A stretch of DNA of 5,816 nucleotides from an uncultured Treponema sp. (GTDB lineage Bacteria > Spirochaetota > Spirochaetia > Treponematales > Treponemataceae), in the NCBI GenBank assembly GCA_937890485.1, contig CALBXN010000252.1, positions 1-5,816 of the forward strand, written 5' to 3'. The notes below the pieces were generated by a model. It saw only the letters and a list, made by a program, of their open reading frames with translations, was not told where the DNA came from and ran no database searches. Position numbers and translations under genes: made by a program. Positions 1-5,789 of this stretch are shown here, piece by piece. Positions within the stretch are counted from its first letter, which is position 1. Each line of letters begins with the position of its first letter.

Positions 1-176
1 AATGCGTAACAATTCTTGAAGCCTTAAATGAAGTTTCAAAGTACGGTGTTTATCCATGGATCAGTCTTGATATTGACGCTCAGAAAGGAACATTTGTTTC
101 TTATCCAGAACGTGCTGATGTTACTGATCTTGCTGATATTAAAGAACAGCTCGTGGTTGAGCTCTATTCTAAATAA
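1..176 (+). CDS. rpsD: 30S ribosomal protein S4 (uS4), C-terminal fragment
   Basis: Partial gene running in from the left edge; the first complete codon is at position 3 and the stop is TAA at 174-176, leaving 57 residues. The segment Tyr-Pro-Trp-Ile-Ser-Leu-Asp, then Lys-Gly-Thr-Phe, then Pro-Glu-Arg-Ala-Asp, and the ending EQLVVELYSK match the C-terminal end of bacterial uS4, whose last residues are usually close to EQLIVELYSK. uS4 binds 16S rRNA early in small-subunit assembly and, in some bacteria, represses translation of its own operon. Only the extreme C-terminus is visible, so the S4 RNA-binding domain itself cannot be checked. It lies 9 bases before rpoA, and its stop codon is part of the rpoA ribosome binding site (TAAGGAG), which suggests coupled translation. 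Position directly before rpoA supports the call. Confidence 0.9.
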   Translation, partial: CVTILEALNEVSKYGVYPWISLDIDAQKGTFVSYPERADVTDLADIKEQLVVELYSK

Positions 177-185
177 GGAGTTCGG

Positions 186-1238
186 ATGGCCCGCAAAAAT
201 CTGCTTAAAGGATTTAAGAAACCAAAAGGTATTAATTTTGAACATGTTGAAAATAATTCCAACTACGGAAAGTTTACAGCATATCCTTTTGAACCTGGTT
301 TTGGTACTACAGTAGGAAATACTCTTCGTAGAGTATTGTTATCATCTATTCAAGGTTATGCAGTTAGTTCTGTAAGAATCACATCTTATGATGCTGATGA
401 TGTTCCTCATGTAATATCCAGTGAATTTGAAACAATTCCTAATGTTGTAGAAGATACTTTGGAAGTTTTGAATAGTATAAAACAGATTCGCTTGCGGCTT
501 CCCGAAGACGTTGAGCAGGATACATTCCTGTTTGAGTTCAAAGGACCGGGAGATGTAACAAGTAATTGTTTCGACAAGGGCGATCAACTTGAAGTTTTCA
601 CAAAAGATTTACACATTTTCACAATGATGGAAGGTGCACATCTTGAATTTGAAGTTCAGGTAGACCTTGGAAGAGGTTATGTTCCAGCTGATACAAATGA
701 GCAATACATTGAAGTTGTAGGTACAATTCCAATGGATGCTATTTTTACACCAATTCAAAAGGTTAAATATTCAATTGAACCTTGTCGTGTTGGTCAGCGA
801 AATGATTACGATAAACTTATTCTGGAAATTTGGACTGATGGAACAATTGCTCCTGATGACGCATTGGCAGAAGCTGCAAAAATCGCAAAGGATCATTTTG
901 CTATTTTTGTCAATTTTAATGATACTGAAGTTGGACATGGTGAAGATGTTGACGAAGTTTCAGAACGTATTCGTCACATATTAAATGCTCCTGTTGAAGA
1001 ACTCGAACTTTCTGTTCGTTCGTCAAACTGTCTTAAAAATGCAAATATCCGTACAATCGGTGAATTGACTAAAAAGACAGAGGAAGACATTGCCAAGACT
1101 CGTAACTTTGGTAAAAAGAGTTTGACTGAGATTAAAGAAAAACTCCAAGAGATGAATCTAAATCTTGGTATGACAGATTACAGCTCGCTTAAGTCTGCTA
1201 TCAATTTATCAAAGAAGGAAGAATCAGATGAATCATAA
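186..1238 (+). CDS. rpoA: DNA-directed RNA polymerase subunit alpha
   Basis: This is the 350-residue alpha subunit, which dimerises to nucleate RNA polymerase assembly and contacts promoter UP elements and activators. The N-terminal domain (about residues 15-240) carries the family core around 28-57, including Pro-Gly-Phe-Gly-Thr-Thr-Val-Gly-Asn-Thr-Leu-Arg-Arg-Val-Leu-Leu-Ser-Ser, which lies at the dimer and beta interface. A linker leads to the C-terminal domain (about 268-330) with VRSSNCLKNANI and NFGKKSLTEIKEKL. Arg278, Asn281, Cys282, Lys284, Gly309, Lys311 and Ser312 match the DNA-binding positions known from E. coli alpha (R265, N268, C269, K271, G296, K298, S299), so UP-element recognition is probably kept. 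A basic extension of about 15 residues precedes the core and a short acidic and serine-rich tail ends it. The ATG at 186 has TAAGGAG at 174-180, five bases away. The 3' end overlaps rplQ by 11 bases. Confidence 0.98.
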   Translation: MARKNLLKGFKKPKGINFEHVENNSNYGKFTAYPFEPGFGTTVGNTLRRVLLSSIQGYAVSSVRITSYDADDVPHVISSEFETIPNVVEDTLEVLNSIKQIRLRLPEDVEQDTFLFEFKGPGDVTSNCFDKGDQLEVFTKDLHIFTMMEGAHLEFEVQVDLGRGYVPADTNEQYIEVVGTIPMDAIFTPIQKVKYSIEPCRVGQRNDYDKLILEIWTDGTIAPDDALAEAAKIAKDHFAIFVNFNDTEVGHGEDVDEVSERIRHILNAPVEELELSVRSSNCLKNANIRTIGELTKKTEEDIAKTRNFGKKSLTEIKEKLQEMNLNLGMTDYSSLKSAINLSKKEESDES

Positions 1239-1728
1239 GAGTGGTTTTAATGCCCTTTCACGCACAACTTCACATCGTCGTGCGATGTTACGAAACATGG
1301 TAACTTCTCTTTTCAGATATGAACGTATTACAACAACTAAAGCTAAGGCTCAGGAAGTTCGAAAAGCTGCTGAAAAGTTAATTACACGTGCAAAAGTGGA
1401 TTCTGTTCACAACAGAAGAGAAGCTGCAAAATTCATTCAAGACGAAATTATATTAGCAAAGTTATTTACTAATATCGGTCTTCGTATGAAAGATAGAAAT
1501 GGTGGATATACAAGAATGCTTAAACTTGGATTCCGCCAAGGAGATGCAGCTGATATCGTTATTCTCGAGTTGGTAGATTATCAACTTGGTTCTGACAAAA
1601 AATCTTCAAAGAAAGATGACAAAAAGAAAGCTGATTCAAAAAAATCAACTTCAAAAAAAGCAGGTGAAAAAAAATCAACTGTTAAAAAGTCAGAAAAAGA
1701 AGAAGCTGCTCCAGTAGCTGCTGAATAA
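1228..1728 (+). CDS. rplQ: 50S ribosomal protein L17 (bL17) with lysine-rich C-terminal tail
   Basis: bL17 is a large-subunit protein near the exit tunnel. The first ~118 residues fit the family: SHRRAMLRNMVTSLFRYERI near residues 15-34, then TTTKAKAQEVRKAAEKLITRAK, and the closing Gly-Gly-Tyr-Thr-Arg-Met-Leu-Lys-Leu-Gly-Phe-Arg-Gln-Gly-Asp-Ala-Ala. At 166 residues it is longer than the usual ~120-130. The extra part (about 119-166) is a low-complexity tail of Lys, Ser, Asp and Ala with an imperfect ten-residue repeat (KKSTSKKAGE followed by KKSTVKKSEK), probably disordered and possibly RNA-contacting; that role is inference. The ATG at 1228 overlaps the rpoA end, with AAGGA at 1215-1219 inside rpoA, so translation is probably coupled. 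Its tail is encoded by A-rich runs of seven to eight As. Confidence 0.97.
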   Translation: MNHKSGFNALSRTTSHRRAMLRNMVTSLFRYERITTTKAKAQEVRKAAEKLITRAKVDSVHNRREAAKFIQDEIILAKLFTNIGLRMKDRNGGYTRMLKLGFRQGDAADIVILELVDYQLGSDKKSSKKDDKKKADSKKSTSKKAGEKKSTVKKSEKEEAAPVAAE

Positions 1729-1742
1729 TTAAGGAGTAGAAT

Positions 1743-1919
1743 ATGTCAAAATCCCATCGCGGAAAAGGTATTCGTGACCAAGTAGCACACGGACGCGGAA
1801 CTTGTGCACGTTGTAAAAAAGACGGAATCAAAATTCTGTATGAACAAGAAATTGACGGACAAAAAGCAAAGATTTGTAAATATTGCAAAGCTGCAATTAA
1901 AAACGGTAAAACTGTTTAA
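1743..1919 (+). CDS. small basic zinc-ribbon-like protein at the end of the alpha operon, function unknown
   Basis: This is a 58-residue ORF. It starts at ATG 1743 with AAGGAG at 1731-1736, six bases upstream, and begins 14 bases after rplQ; a strong terminator follows, so it is the last gene of the ribosomal operon. Two CxxC pairs, Cys21-Ala-Arg-Cys24 and Cys45-Lys-Tyr-Cys48, are separated by a 20-residue stretch containing IKILYEQEIDG. This is the layout of a treble-clef or zinc-ribbon fold binding one Zn(II) with four cysteines. The protein is very rich in Lys and Arg, with a basic N-terminus (SKSHRGKGIR), and lacks a signal peptide or membrane segment. I do not recognise a named family. 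Charge, size, zinc motif and location suggest a ribosome- or rRNA-associated factor, but that is inference. The gene itself is well supported by its RBS, codon phase and operon position. Confidence 0.85.
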   Translation: MSKSHRGKGIRDQVAHGRGTCARCKKDGIKILYEQEIDGQKAKICKYCKAAIKNGKTV

Positions 1920-1941
1920 TTGTCTGTAAAATCAATTTTTA

Positions 1942-1998
1942 GGCTGTCTTCGATAAAACTTAATATTTTAAGTTTTGGGCAAGACGGCCCTTTTTTTT
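1942..1998 (+). terminator. intrinsic terminator of the rpoA-rplQ operon
   Basis: GGCTGTCTT at 1942-1950 pairs with AAGACGGCC at 1981-1989 (nine pairs, one G-U). A second nested stem, AAAACTTAA at 1955-1963 with TTAAGTTTT at 1968-1976, caps it with a four-base loop. A run of eight Ts follows at 1991-1998. It lies 22 bases after the zinc-ribbon stop codon and separates the ribosomal unit from the transporter unit. Confidence 0.93.
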
Positions 1999-2018
1999 AT
2001 CTCAAAAAAGCAAAGCAA

Positions 2019-2047
2019 TAGACATTAAATAGTAATTATTATATAAT
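2019..2047 (+). promoter_or_regulatory. sigma-70 type promoter of the liv operon
   Basis: The -35 box TAGACA (2019-2024) matches TTGACA at five of six positions. The -10 box TATAAT (2042-2047) is perfect. The spacer is 17 bases. Transcription would begin near 2054, giving a leader of about 60 bases before livJ. It lies just downstream of the preceding terminator, as expected for a new transcription unit. No operator could be identified with confidence. Confidence 0.75.
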
Positions 2048-2074
2048 TTTTTTATAAATCCTAATTTCTATAAA

Positions 2075-2108
2075 TGATGCAAAAAATGTTTATGCATCAA
2101 ATTGGAGG
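2075..2108 (+). promoter_or_regulatory. livJ leader stem-loop and ribosome binding site
   Basis: TGATGCA (2075-2081) and TGCATCA (2093-2099) form a perfect seven-base inverted repeat around an 11-base loop. Four bases later comes the strong Shine-Dalgarno GGAGG (2104-2108), six bases before the ATG at 2115. The stem does not include the Shine-Dalgarno, so it would leave it exposed. It may stabilise the mRNA or bind a factor; no known riboswitch is recognised. Confidence 0.45.
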
Positions 2109-2114
2109 AAAAAA

Positions 2115-3293
2115 ATGAAAATGTCAGGTAAAATCCTTGCTGTAGCTTTGGCTTTAGCAATGTTGATGTTTGCTGGATGTGCAAAAGAGGAAAGCAATAC
2201 TGTTAAAATCGGTGGTATTTTCCCTCTTTCAGGTGATGTTGCTGTTTATGGTGTAGAATGTCGTAACGGTGTTGAAATGGCAATCAGTGAAATCAATTCA
2301 AATGGTGGAATTAAATTTGTTGAACAAGACGAAAATGGAAATCCAGTTGAAGTTTACAAAATGATTGAATTGGTAGCAGAAGATGATGAAGGAAATCCTG
2401 AAAAATCTGTTAACGCTTACAAAAAACTTGTTACAAAAGACAAAGTTGATACAATCGTTGGTTCATTAACATCAGGTTGTACAGCAGCTATTACAGCTTT
2501 AGCACAAGCTCAAAAAGTTTTGATGGTAGCTCCTGCTGCAACAATGACAAGTATTACAGATGCAGGTGACTACGTGTTCAGAGCATGTTTTATCGATCCA
2601 TTCCAAGGAACAGTTGGTGGAAAATTTGCTGCTGAAAACTTAGGAAAAACAAAAGCAGCTATTTTATACGATATTTCAAATGACTATTCAGTTGGATTGT
2701 CAACAAACTTCAAAATTGCTTTTGAACAAGCAGGTGGAACAGTTGTTGCTGAAGAATCATATACAAAAGGTGATATGGACTTTAACGCACAACTTACAAA
2801 AATCAAAAACGCAAAACCAGATGTAGTTTATCTTCCAGATTACTATGCAACAGTTGCTTTGATTGCAAAACAACTTAGAGCACAAGGAATTGATACTCCA
2901 ATCGTTGGTGCAGACGGATGGGGTGGAATCGTAGATAACGCAGGTGATGAAGTTCTTAATGGTTTCTATTCAGATCACTATGCAGCTGACTCAACAGATG
3001 AAAAAGTAGTTACTTTTGTAGAATCATACAAAAATAAATACAACTCACTTCCTGTTTCATTTGCTGCTCTTGGATATGACTGTATCTATATGTTAAAAGA
3101 CGCTTTTGAAAAAGCAAACACAACAGATATTGCAGCAGTAAGAGATGCATTCAATGCAACAAATGGTTCTTACGTAACAGGAAATCTTACATTTGATGAA
3201 AAGAGAAATCCTATTAAATCAGCTGTAATGATGGAAATTGTTAAAAAAGATGGAAAATTAACACCTGTTTATAAAGCAACTGTTAATCCATAA
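2115..3293 (+). CDS. livJ: branched-chain amino acid ABC transporter substrate-binding lipoprotein (LivJ/LivK type)
   Basis: This 392-residue protein is the extracytoplasmic ligand-binding part of a Liv/HAAT-family importer (periplasmic-binding-protein type 6 fold). Residues 1-21 are a signal peptide with hydrophobic core ILAVALALAMLMF. The lipobox is Phe-Ala-Gly-Cys with Cys22 as the likely lipidated residue; Phe at -3 is loose but such variation is known in spirochaetes. The mature protein opens with VKIGGIFPLSGDVAVYG and has VEMAISEINSNGGI near 53-66, both family hallmarks. The first-lobe binding loop is visible as GSLTSGCTAAI (116-126) and APAATMTSITD (139-149), where Ala-Ala-Thr corresponds to ligand contacts in E. 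coli LivJ. A crossover segment around AAILYDISNDYSVG (181-194) and PDVVYLPDYY (235-244) fits the second lobe. The exact ligand (Leu/Ile/Val, another amino acid, or a urea/amide-type solute) cannot be read from sequence. A terminator separates it from the permeases. Confidence 0.93.
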   Translation: MKMSGKILAVALALAMLMFAGCAKEESNTVKIGGIFPLSGDVAVYGVECRNGVEMAISEINSNGGIKFVEQDENGNPVEVYKMIELVAEDDEGNPEKSVNAYKKLVTKDKVDTIVGSLTSGCTAAITALAQAQKVLMVAPAATMTSITDAGDYVFRACFIDPFQGTVGGKFAAENLGKTKAAILYDISNDYSVGLSTNFKIAFEQAGGTVVAEESYTKGDMDFNAQLTKIKNAKPDVVYLPDYYATVALIAKQLRAQGIDTPIVGADGWGGIVDNAGDEVLNGFYSDHYAADSTDEKVVTFVESYKNKYNSLPVSFAALGYDCIYMLKDAFEKANTTDIAAVRDAFNATNGSYVTGNLTFDEKRNPIKSAVMMEIVKKDGKLTPVYKATVNP

Positions 3294-3305
3294 GTTGACT
3301 AATTT

Positions 3306-3341
3306 TTAGAAAATAATATTAGATTTTTTTCTAAGATTTTT
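3306..3341 (+). other. AT-rich stem-loop just after livJ
   Basis: TTAGAAAA (3306-3313) is complementary to TTTTCTAA (3327-3334), with a 13-base loop and a short T-rich stretch after it. It begins 12 bases after the livJ stop. It is weak because it is nearly all A-T, but together with the stronger hairpin that follows it could protect the livJ mRNA 3' end. Confidence 0.35.
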
Positions 3342-3344
3342 ATG

Positions 3345-3390
3345 AAAGCGAATGCAAAGATTTTTCTTTTGTGTTCGCTTTTTTTGTTTT
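3345..3390 (+). terminator. intrinsic terminator between livJ and livH
   Basis: AAAGCGAATGCAAAG (3345-3359) pairs with CTTTTGTGTTCGCTTT (3366-3381) through GCGAA/TTCGC plus G-U pairs and further A-T pairs. A run of seven Ts (3379-3385) and then GTTTT follow. This fits a Rho-independent terminator. Because livH, livM and livG continue on the same strand, it is likely to act as a partial terminator that favours livJ mRNA over the distal genes. The 194-base gap 3294-3487 otherwise holds only the weak promoter and stem-loops listed here. Confidence 0.8.
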
Positions 3391-3416
3391 ATGCTATTTA
3401 CCTAGAATTATTTTAA

Positions 3417-3445
3417 GTGTAAAATATAACTTGAATAATTATAAT
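3417..3445 (+). promoter_or_regulatory. possible weak internal promoter for livHMG
   Basis: A perfect -10 box TATAAT lies at 3440-3445, about 43 bases before the livH start. At 17 bases upstream the -35 position reads GTGTAA, only three of six consensus matches, and there is no extended -10 TGN. It is placed correctly, after the terminator and before livH, but such boxes arise by chance in AT-rich DNA. Confidence 0.35.
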
Positions 3446-3451
3446 ATGTAT

Positions 3452-3483
3452 GGTTCGTTTTTTAGCATAACGAATCTTGGAGG
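3452..3483 (+). promoter_or_regulatory. livH leader stem-loop and Shine-Dalgarno that sets the start
   Basis: GGTTCGTT (3452-3459) pairs with AACGAATC (3469-3476), eight pairs with one G-U, around a nine-base loop. GGAGG follows at 3479-3483. The only in-frame start within usual distance of this Shine-Dalgarno is GTG at 3488, four bases on; the next in-frame ATG (3503) is 19 bases away. The layout, hairpin then TTGGAGGA, resembles the livJ leader. Confidence 0.5.
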
Positions 3484-3487
3484 ATGT

Positions 3488-4387
3488 GTGGAAACTAGTT
3501 CTATGTTTGTCCAGCAACTTGTCAATGGAATATCCCTAGGAAGTATTTATGCCCTAATTGCCCTAGGATATACAATGGTTTATGGTATTGTTAAATTGAT
3601 TAACTTTGCACACGGCGATATTCTTATGGTTGGTGCTTATGCTGGTTATTTTGTGTTGATGGCATTTGGTGCAAATCCTTGGACTTTTTGTTTAGCTATG
3701 GTTTTTGCCATGGTTGTTTGTGCTGTTTTAGCTATTATAATTGAAAGATTTGCTTACAGACCTCTTAGATCTGCTCCTAGATTAAATTCTTTGATTACAG
3801 CCATTGCTGTTTCCTTGATTTTGCAAAATGGTGCTAGAGTTATTCCTTTTATTGGTCCTGACCCAAGACAATATCCTACAATGCAAACTGTAAATGTTAA
3901 TTTAGGATTTATTTCAATTTCAAATATTCAGTTGATTGTTATAGTTCTATCAGCAGTATTGATGTTGGCATTGAATTATATCATCAATTATACAAAAACA
4001 GGAAAAGCAATGCGAGCAGTTTCATTTGATATGCACGCTGCAAGTTTAATGGGAATTTCTGTAAATAAAACTATTGCTTTTACATTTGCCCTTGGTTCAA
4101 TTTTGGCCGCAGCAGGTGGTGTTTTGTATGCAAGTGCTTATCCACAAATTAATCCTACAATGGGTACTATGCCAGGATTAAAAGCCTTCGTTGCAGCTGT
4201 TCTTGGAGGAATTGGTTCTGTTCCAGGAGCTATGTTAGGTGGATATATTCTTGGAATTTCTGAAACAATGACAAAAGGATTTTTATCATCTCAATATGCA
4301 GATGCAATTTCATTTTCTATCCTTATCATAATCTTGCTTGTAAAACCAACTGGTATTATGGGCAAAAATGTAAGAGAAAAGGTTTAG
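3488..4387 (+). CDS. livH: branched-chain amino acid ABC transporter permease LivH
   Basis: LivH is one of the two inner-membrane channel subunits of the Liv importer. From GTG 3488 it has 299 residues, close to the ~308 of E. coli LivH, and it begins ETSSMFVQQLVNGISLGSIY after the start, aligning well with the LivH N-terminus. Strongly conserved parts are ALGYTMVYGIVKLINFAHGD (about 25-44), the cytoplasmic coupling segment KTGKAMRAVSFDMHAASLMG (170-189) that contacts the ATPase, and AVLGGIGSVPGAMLGG (237-252). Most of the rest is hydrophobic and consistent with about eight membrane segments. The reading frame is open upstream to 3371, but that extension lies inside the livJ terminator and encodes no family sequence, so it is not a credible N-terminus. 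The stop TAG at 4385-4387 overlaps the livM Shine-Dalgarno. Confidence 0.93.
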   Translation: METSSMFVQQLVNGISLGSIYALIALGYTMVYGIVKLINFAHGDILMVGAYAGYFVLMAFGANPWTFCLAMVFAMVVCAVLAIIIERFAYRPLRSAPRLNSLITAIAVSLILQNGARVIPFIGPDPRQYPTMQTVNVNLGFISISNIQLIVIVLSAVLMLALNYIINYTKTGKAMRAVSFDMHAASLMGISVNKTIAFTFALGSILAAAGGVLYASAYPQINPTMGTMPGLKAFVAAVLGGIGSVPGAMLGGYILGISETMTKGFLSSQYADAISFSILIIILLVKPTGIMGKNVREKV

Positions 4388-4396
4388 GAGTAGAAT

Positions 4397-5461
4397 ATGA
4401 AAAAAATGAATCGTGTTTACAGAGATATGCTTATTCCTTTTGTGGTTGCAATTTTAGCTTTGGTTCTTCCTGCACTTTTAATTAAGTTTGGAATTATAGA
4501 TGCTTATACTGCTCAAATTATTACACTTGGTGGCGTAAATGCTATAATGGCAATAAGTGTAAATATCATTTGTGGAATTACAGGACAGCTTTCTTTAGGG
4601 CAAGCTGGATTTATGGCAATCGGTGCTTATTCTTGTATCTTCCTTACACAAAATTGTGGAATTCCTCTTGTATTTAGTATAATTATTGCAGGTTTGATTA
4701 CTTCTATTTTTGGATTTTTAATTGGATTTCCAACTCTTAAATTGACAGGTGATTATCTTGCAATCGTTACATTAGGTTTTGGTGAAATTATCCGAGTTGT
4801 GTTAATAAACTTAAAATCAATTACTGGAGGAGCAAACGGAAAAAGATTTGAAGATCCTTCAGTTATTATGATGCAAGCTTATCCAGATATTACATATTTA
4901 ATTATTATAGGCTCATTGATTTTAGTAATTGTACTATTACAAAACTTCTTGCGTTCAACTTACGGTCGTGCAATAAAAGCTGTTCGTGAAGATGAAATTG
5001 CCGCAAACTCAAACGGAATTGGGGTTTTCAAATACAAAATGATTGGATTTGTAATTGCAGCCTTCGTTGCAGGAATTGGTGGAGGATTATACGCATCTTT
5101 CATTGCATTTATTAAGCCAGACCTAGCTTCTTTTAACAGAAGTATTGATTACTTAATTTATGTTGTTCTTGGTGGTATGGGGTCAATTACAGGTTCTGTT
5201 TTGGCAGCCTTTGTATTAACTTATTTACAAGAATTTTTGCGTTTCTTAAAAGATTTCCGTCTTTTGATTTATCCTTTAATTTTGATTGTCGTAATGCTTT
5301 ATCGTCCACAAGGATTACTTGGAATGAAAGAACTTTCATTTGTTAAAACTTACGATAAATTTGTTGCATGGGTAAAAAACAGAAAAAATCAACCTAAGGT
5401 AAAAAAAGAAAAAGTAAAATCTCAAATAGAAAAGAATGAAAAAGGAGGTTCTGATGTCTAA
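4397..5461 (+). CDS. livM: branched-chain amino acid ABC transporter permease LivM
   Basis: LivM is the second channel subunit, expected to pair with LivH. Of its 354 residues the first ~310 fit the family: ISVNIICGITGQLSLGQAGF (53-72), LTGDYLAIVTLGFGEIIRVV (116-135), ITGGANG (142-148), the coupling segment YGRAIKAVREDEIAANSNGI (189-208), GGGLYASFIAFIKPDLASF (228-246) and VVLGGMGSITGSVLAAF (256-272), ending with YRPQGLLGM (302-310). It is strongly hydrophobic with multiple membrane segments. The last ~28 residues (327-354) are a very lysine-rich cytoplasmic tail not typical of the core fold; its role is unknown. The ATG at 4397 has AGGAG at 4386-4390, six bases upstream, and follows livH after nine bases. 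The 3' end overlaps livG by eight bases, and the tail-encoding bases double as the livG ribosome binding site. Confidence 0.94.
   Translation: MKKMNRVYRDMLIPFVVAILALVLPALLIKFGIIDAYTAQIITLGGVNAIMAISVNIICGITGQLSLGQAGFMAIGAYSCIFLTQNCGIPLVFSIIIAGLITSIFGFLIGFPTLKLTGDYLAIVTLGFGEIIRVVLINLKSITGGANGKRFEDPSVIMMQAYPDITYLIIIGSLILVIVLLQNFLRSTYGRAIKAVREDEIAANSNGIGVFKYKMIGFVIAAFVAGIGGGLYASFIAFIKPDLASFNRSIDYLIYVVLGGMGSITGSVLAAFVLTYLQEFLRFLKDFRLLIYPLILIVVMLYRPQGLLGMKELSFVKTYDKFVAWVKNRKNQPKVKKEKVKSQIEKNEKGGSDV
5442..5448 (+). promoter_or_regulatory. livG ribosome binding site
   Basis: AAGGAGG lies five bases before ATG 5454 and inside the end of livM. It decides the livG start: an in-frame ATG at 5436 is upstream of this site and would make the Shine-Dalgarno part of the coding region. 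Confidence 0.85.
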
Positions 5462-5789
5462 TGAATCTTCATTGGTTCTTCAAGCAAACGATATTTCTAT
5501 TGTGTTTGGAGGATTAAGAGCTGTAAGTAATTTTTCATGTGAACTAAAAAAAGGTGAACTTGTAGGATTAATTGGTCCAAACGGAGCTGGAAAAACTACT
5601 GTTTTTAATATGCTTTCTGGAATTTATAAACCAACTGAAGGCGAAATTAACTTTTGGGATAAAGAAGACAGAGTTCATCCAATCGGAAAGAAAAGCCCTG
5701 CAAAGTTAAATCAAATTGGTATTGCTAGAACTTTTGCTTATGGTGGTAAAAAAGGAAAACTAATATTATATGAGGTAATCGATTCATAA
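5454..5789 (+). CDS. livG: branched-chain amino acid ABC transporter ATPase LivG, N-terminal part, interrupted
   Basis: LivG is one of the two cytoplasmic ATPases that power the Liv importer. Residues 1-94 are a normal family N-terminus: VFGGLRAVSNFS (17-28), LVGLIGPNGAGKTTVFNMLSG (36-56, Walker A 41-48, Lys47 binding the nucleotide phosphate), GIYKPTEGEI (56-65) and IGIARTF (88-94). LivG proteins continue from here with the Q-loop, typically Gln-x-x-Arg-Leu-Phe. Instead, the frame gives AYGGKKGKLILYEVIDS and stops with TAA at 5787-5789, after 111 residues against a usual ~255. The product as read lacks the Q-loop, signature motif, Walker B and switch histidine, so it cannot hydrolyse ATP. 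Bases 5804-5815 (TTT CAG GAC CTA) encode Phe-Gln-Asp-Leu, the expected continuation, in another frame. The gene is therefore probably interrupted by 71 bases. The frame is intact before the junction. Overlap with livM shows it belongs to the operon. Confidence 0.85.
   Translation: MSNESSLVLQANDISIVFGGLRAVSNFSCELKKGELVGLIGPNGAGKTTVFNMLSGIYKPTEGEINFWDKEDRVHPIGKKSPAKLNQIGIARTFAYGGKKGKLILYEVIDS

Noticed and set aside
36..587. Minus-strand and alternative-frame open frames over rpsD and rpoA
   Set aside because: They overlap well-identified ribosomal and polymerase genes, have no ribosome binding sites and no recognisable protein features; they are shadows of the real coding strand.
1682..1888. 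Minus-strand frame of 68 residues over the zinc-ribbon gene
   Set aside because: It runs antisense to the rplQ end and the zinc-ribbon gene, which has a proper RBS, operon position and cysteine pairs; the antisense frame has none of these.
1920..2114. Riboswitch or T-box upstream of livJ
   Set aside because: The leader after the predicted transcription start is only about 60 bases and holds one simple hairpin; there is no T-box motif, specifier loop or leader terminator.
5436..5453. Upstream ATG 5436 as livG start
   Set aside because: It would put the AAGGAGG ribosome site inside the coding region and has no Shine-Dalgarno of its own; ATG 5454 is five bases after a strong one.
5748..5754. 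A6G run as a programmed frameshift site rescuing livG
   Set aside because: A -1 shift here meets TGA at 5771 and a +1 shift meets TAA at 5761, so neither reaches the resumed livG frame.
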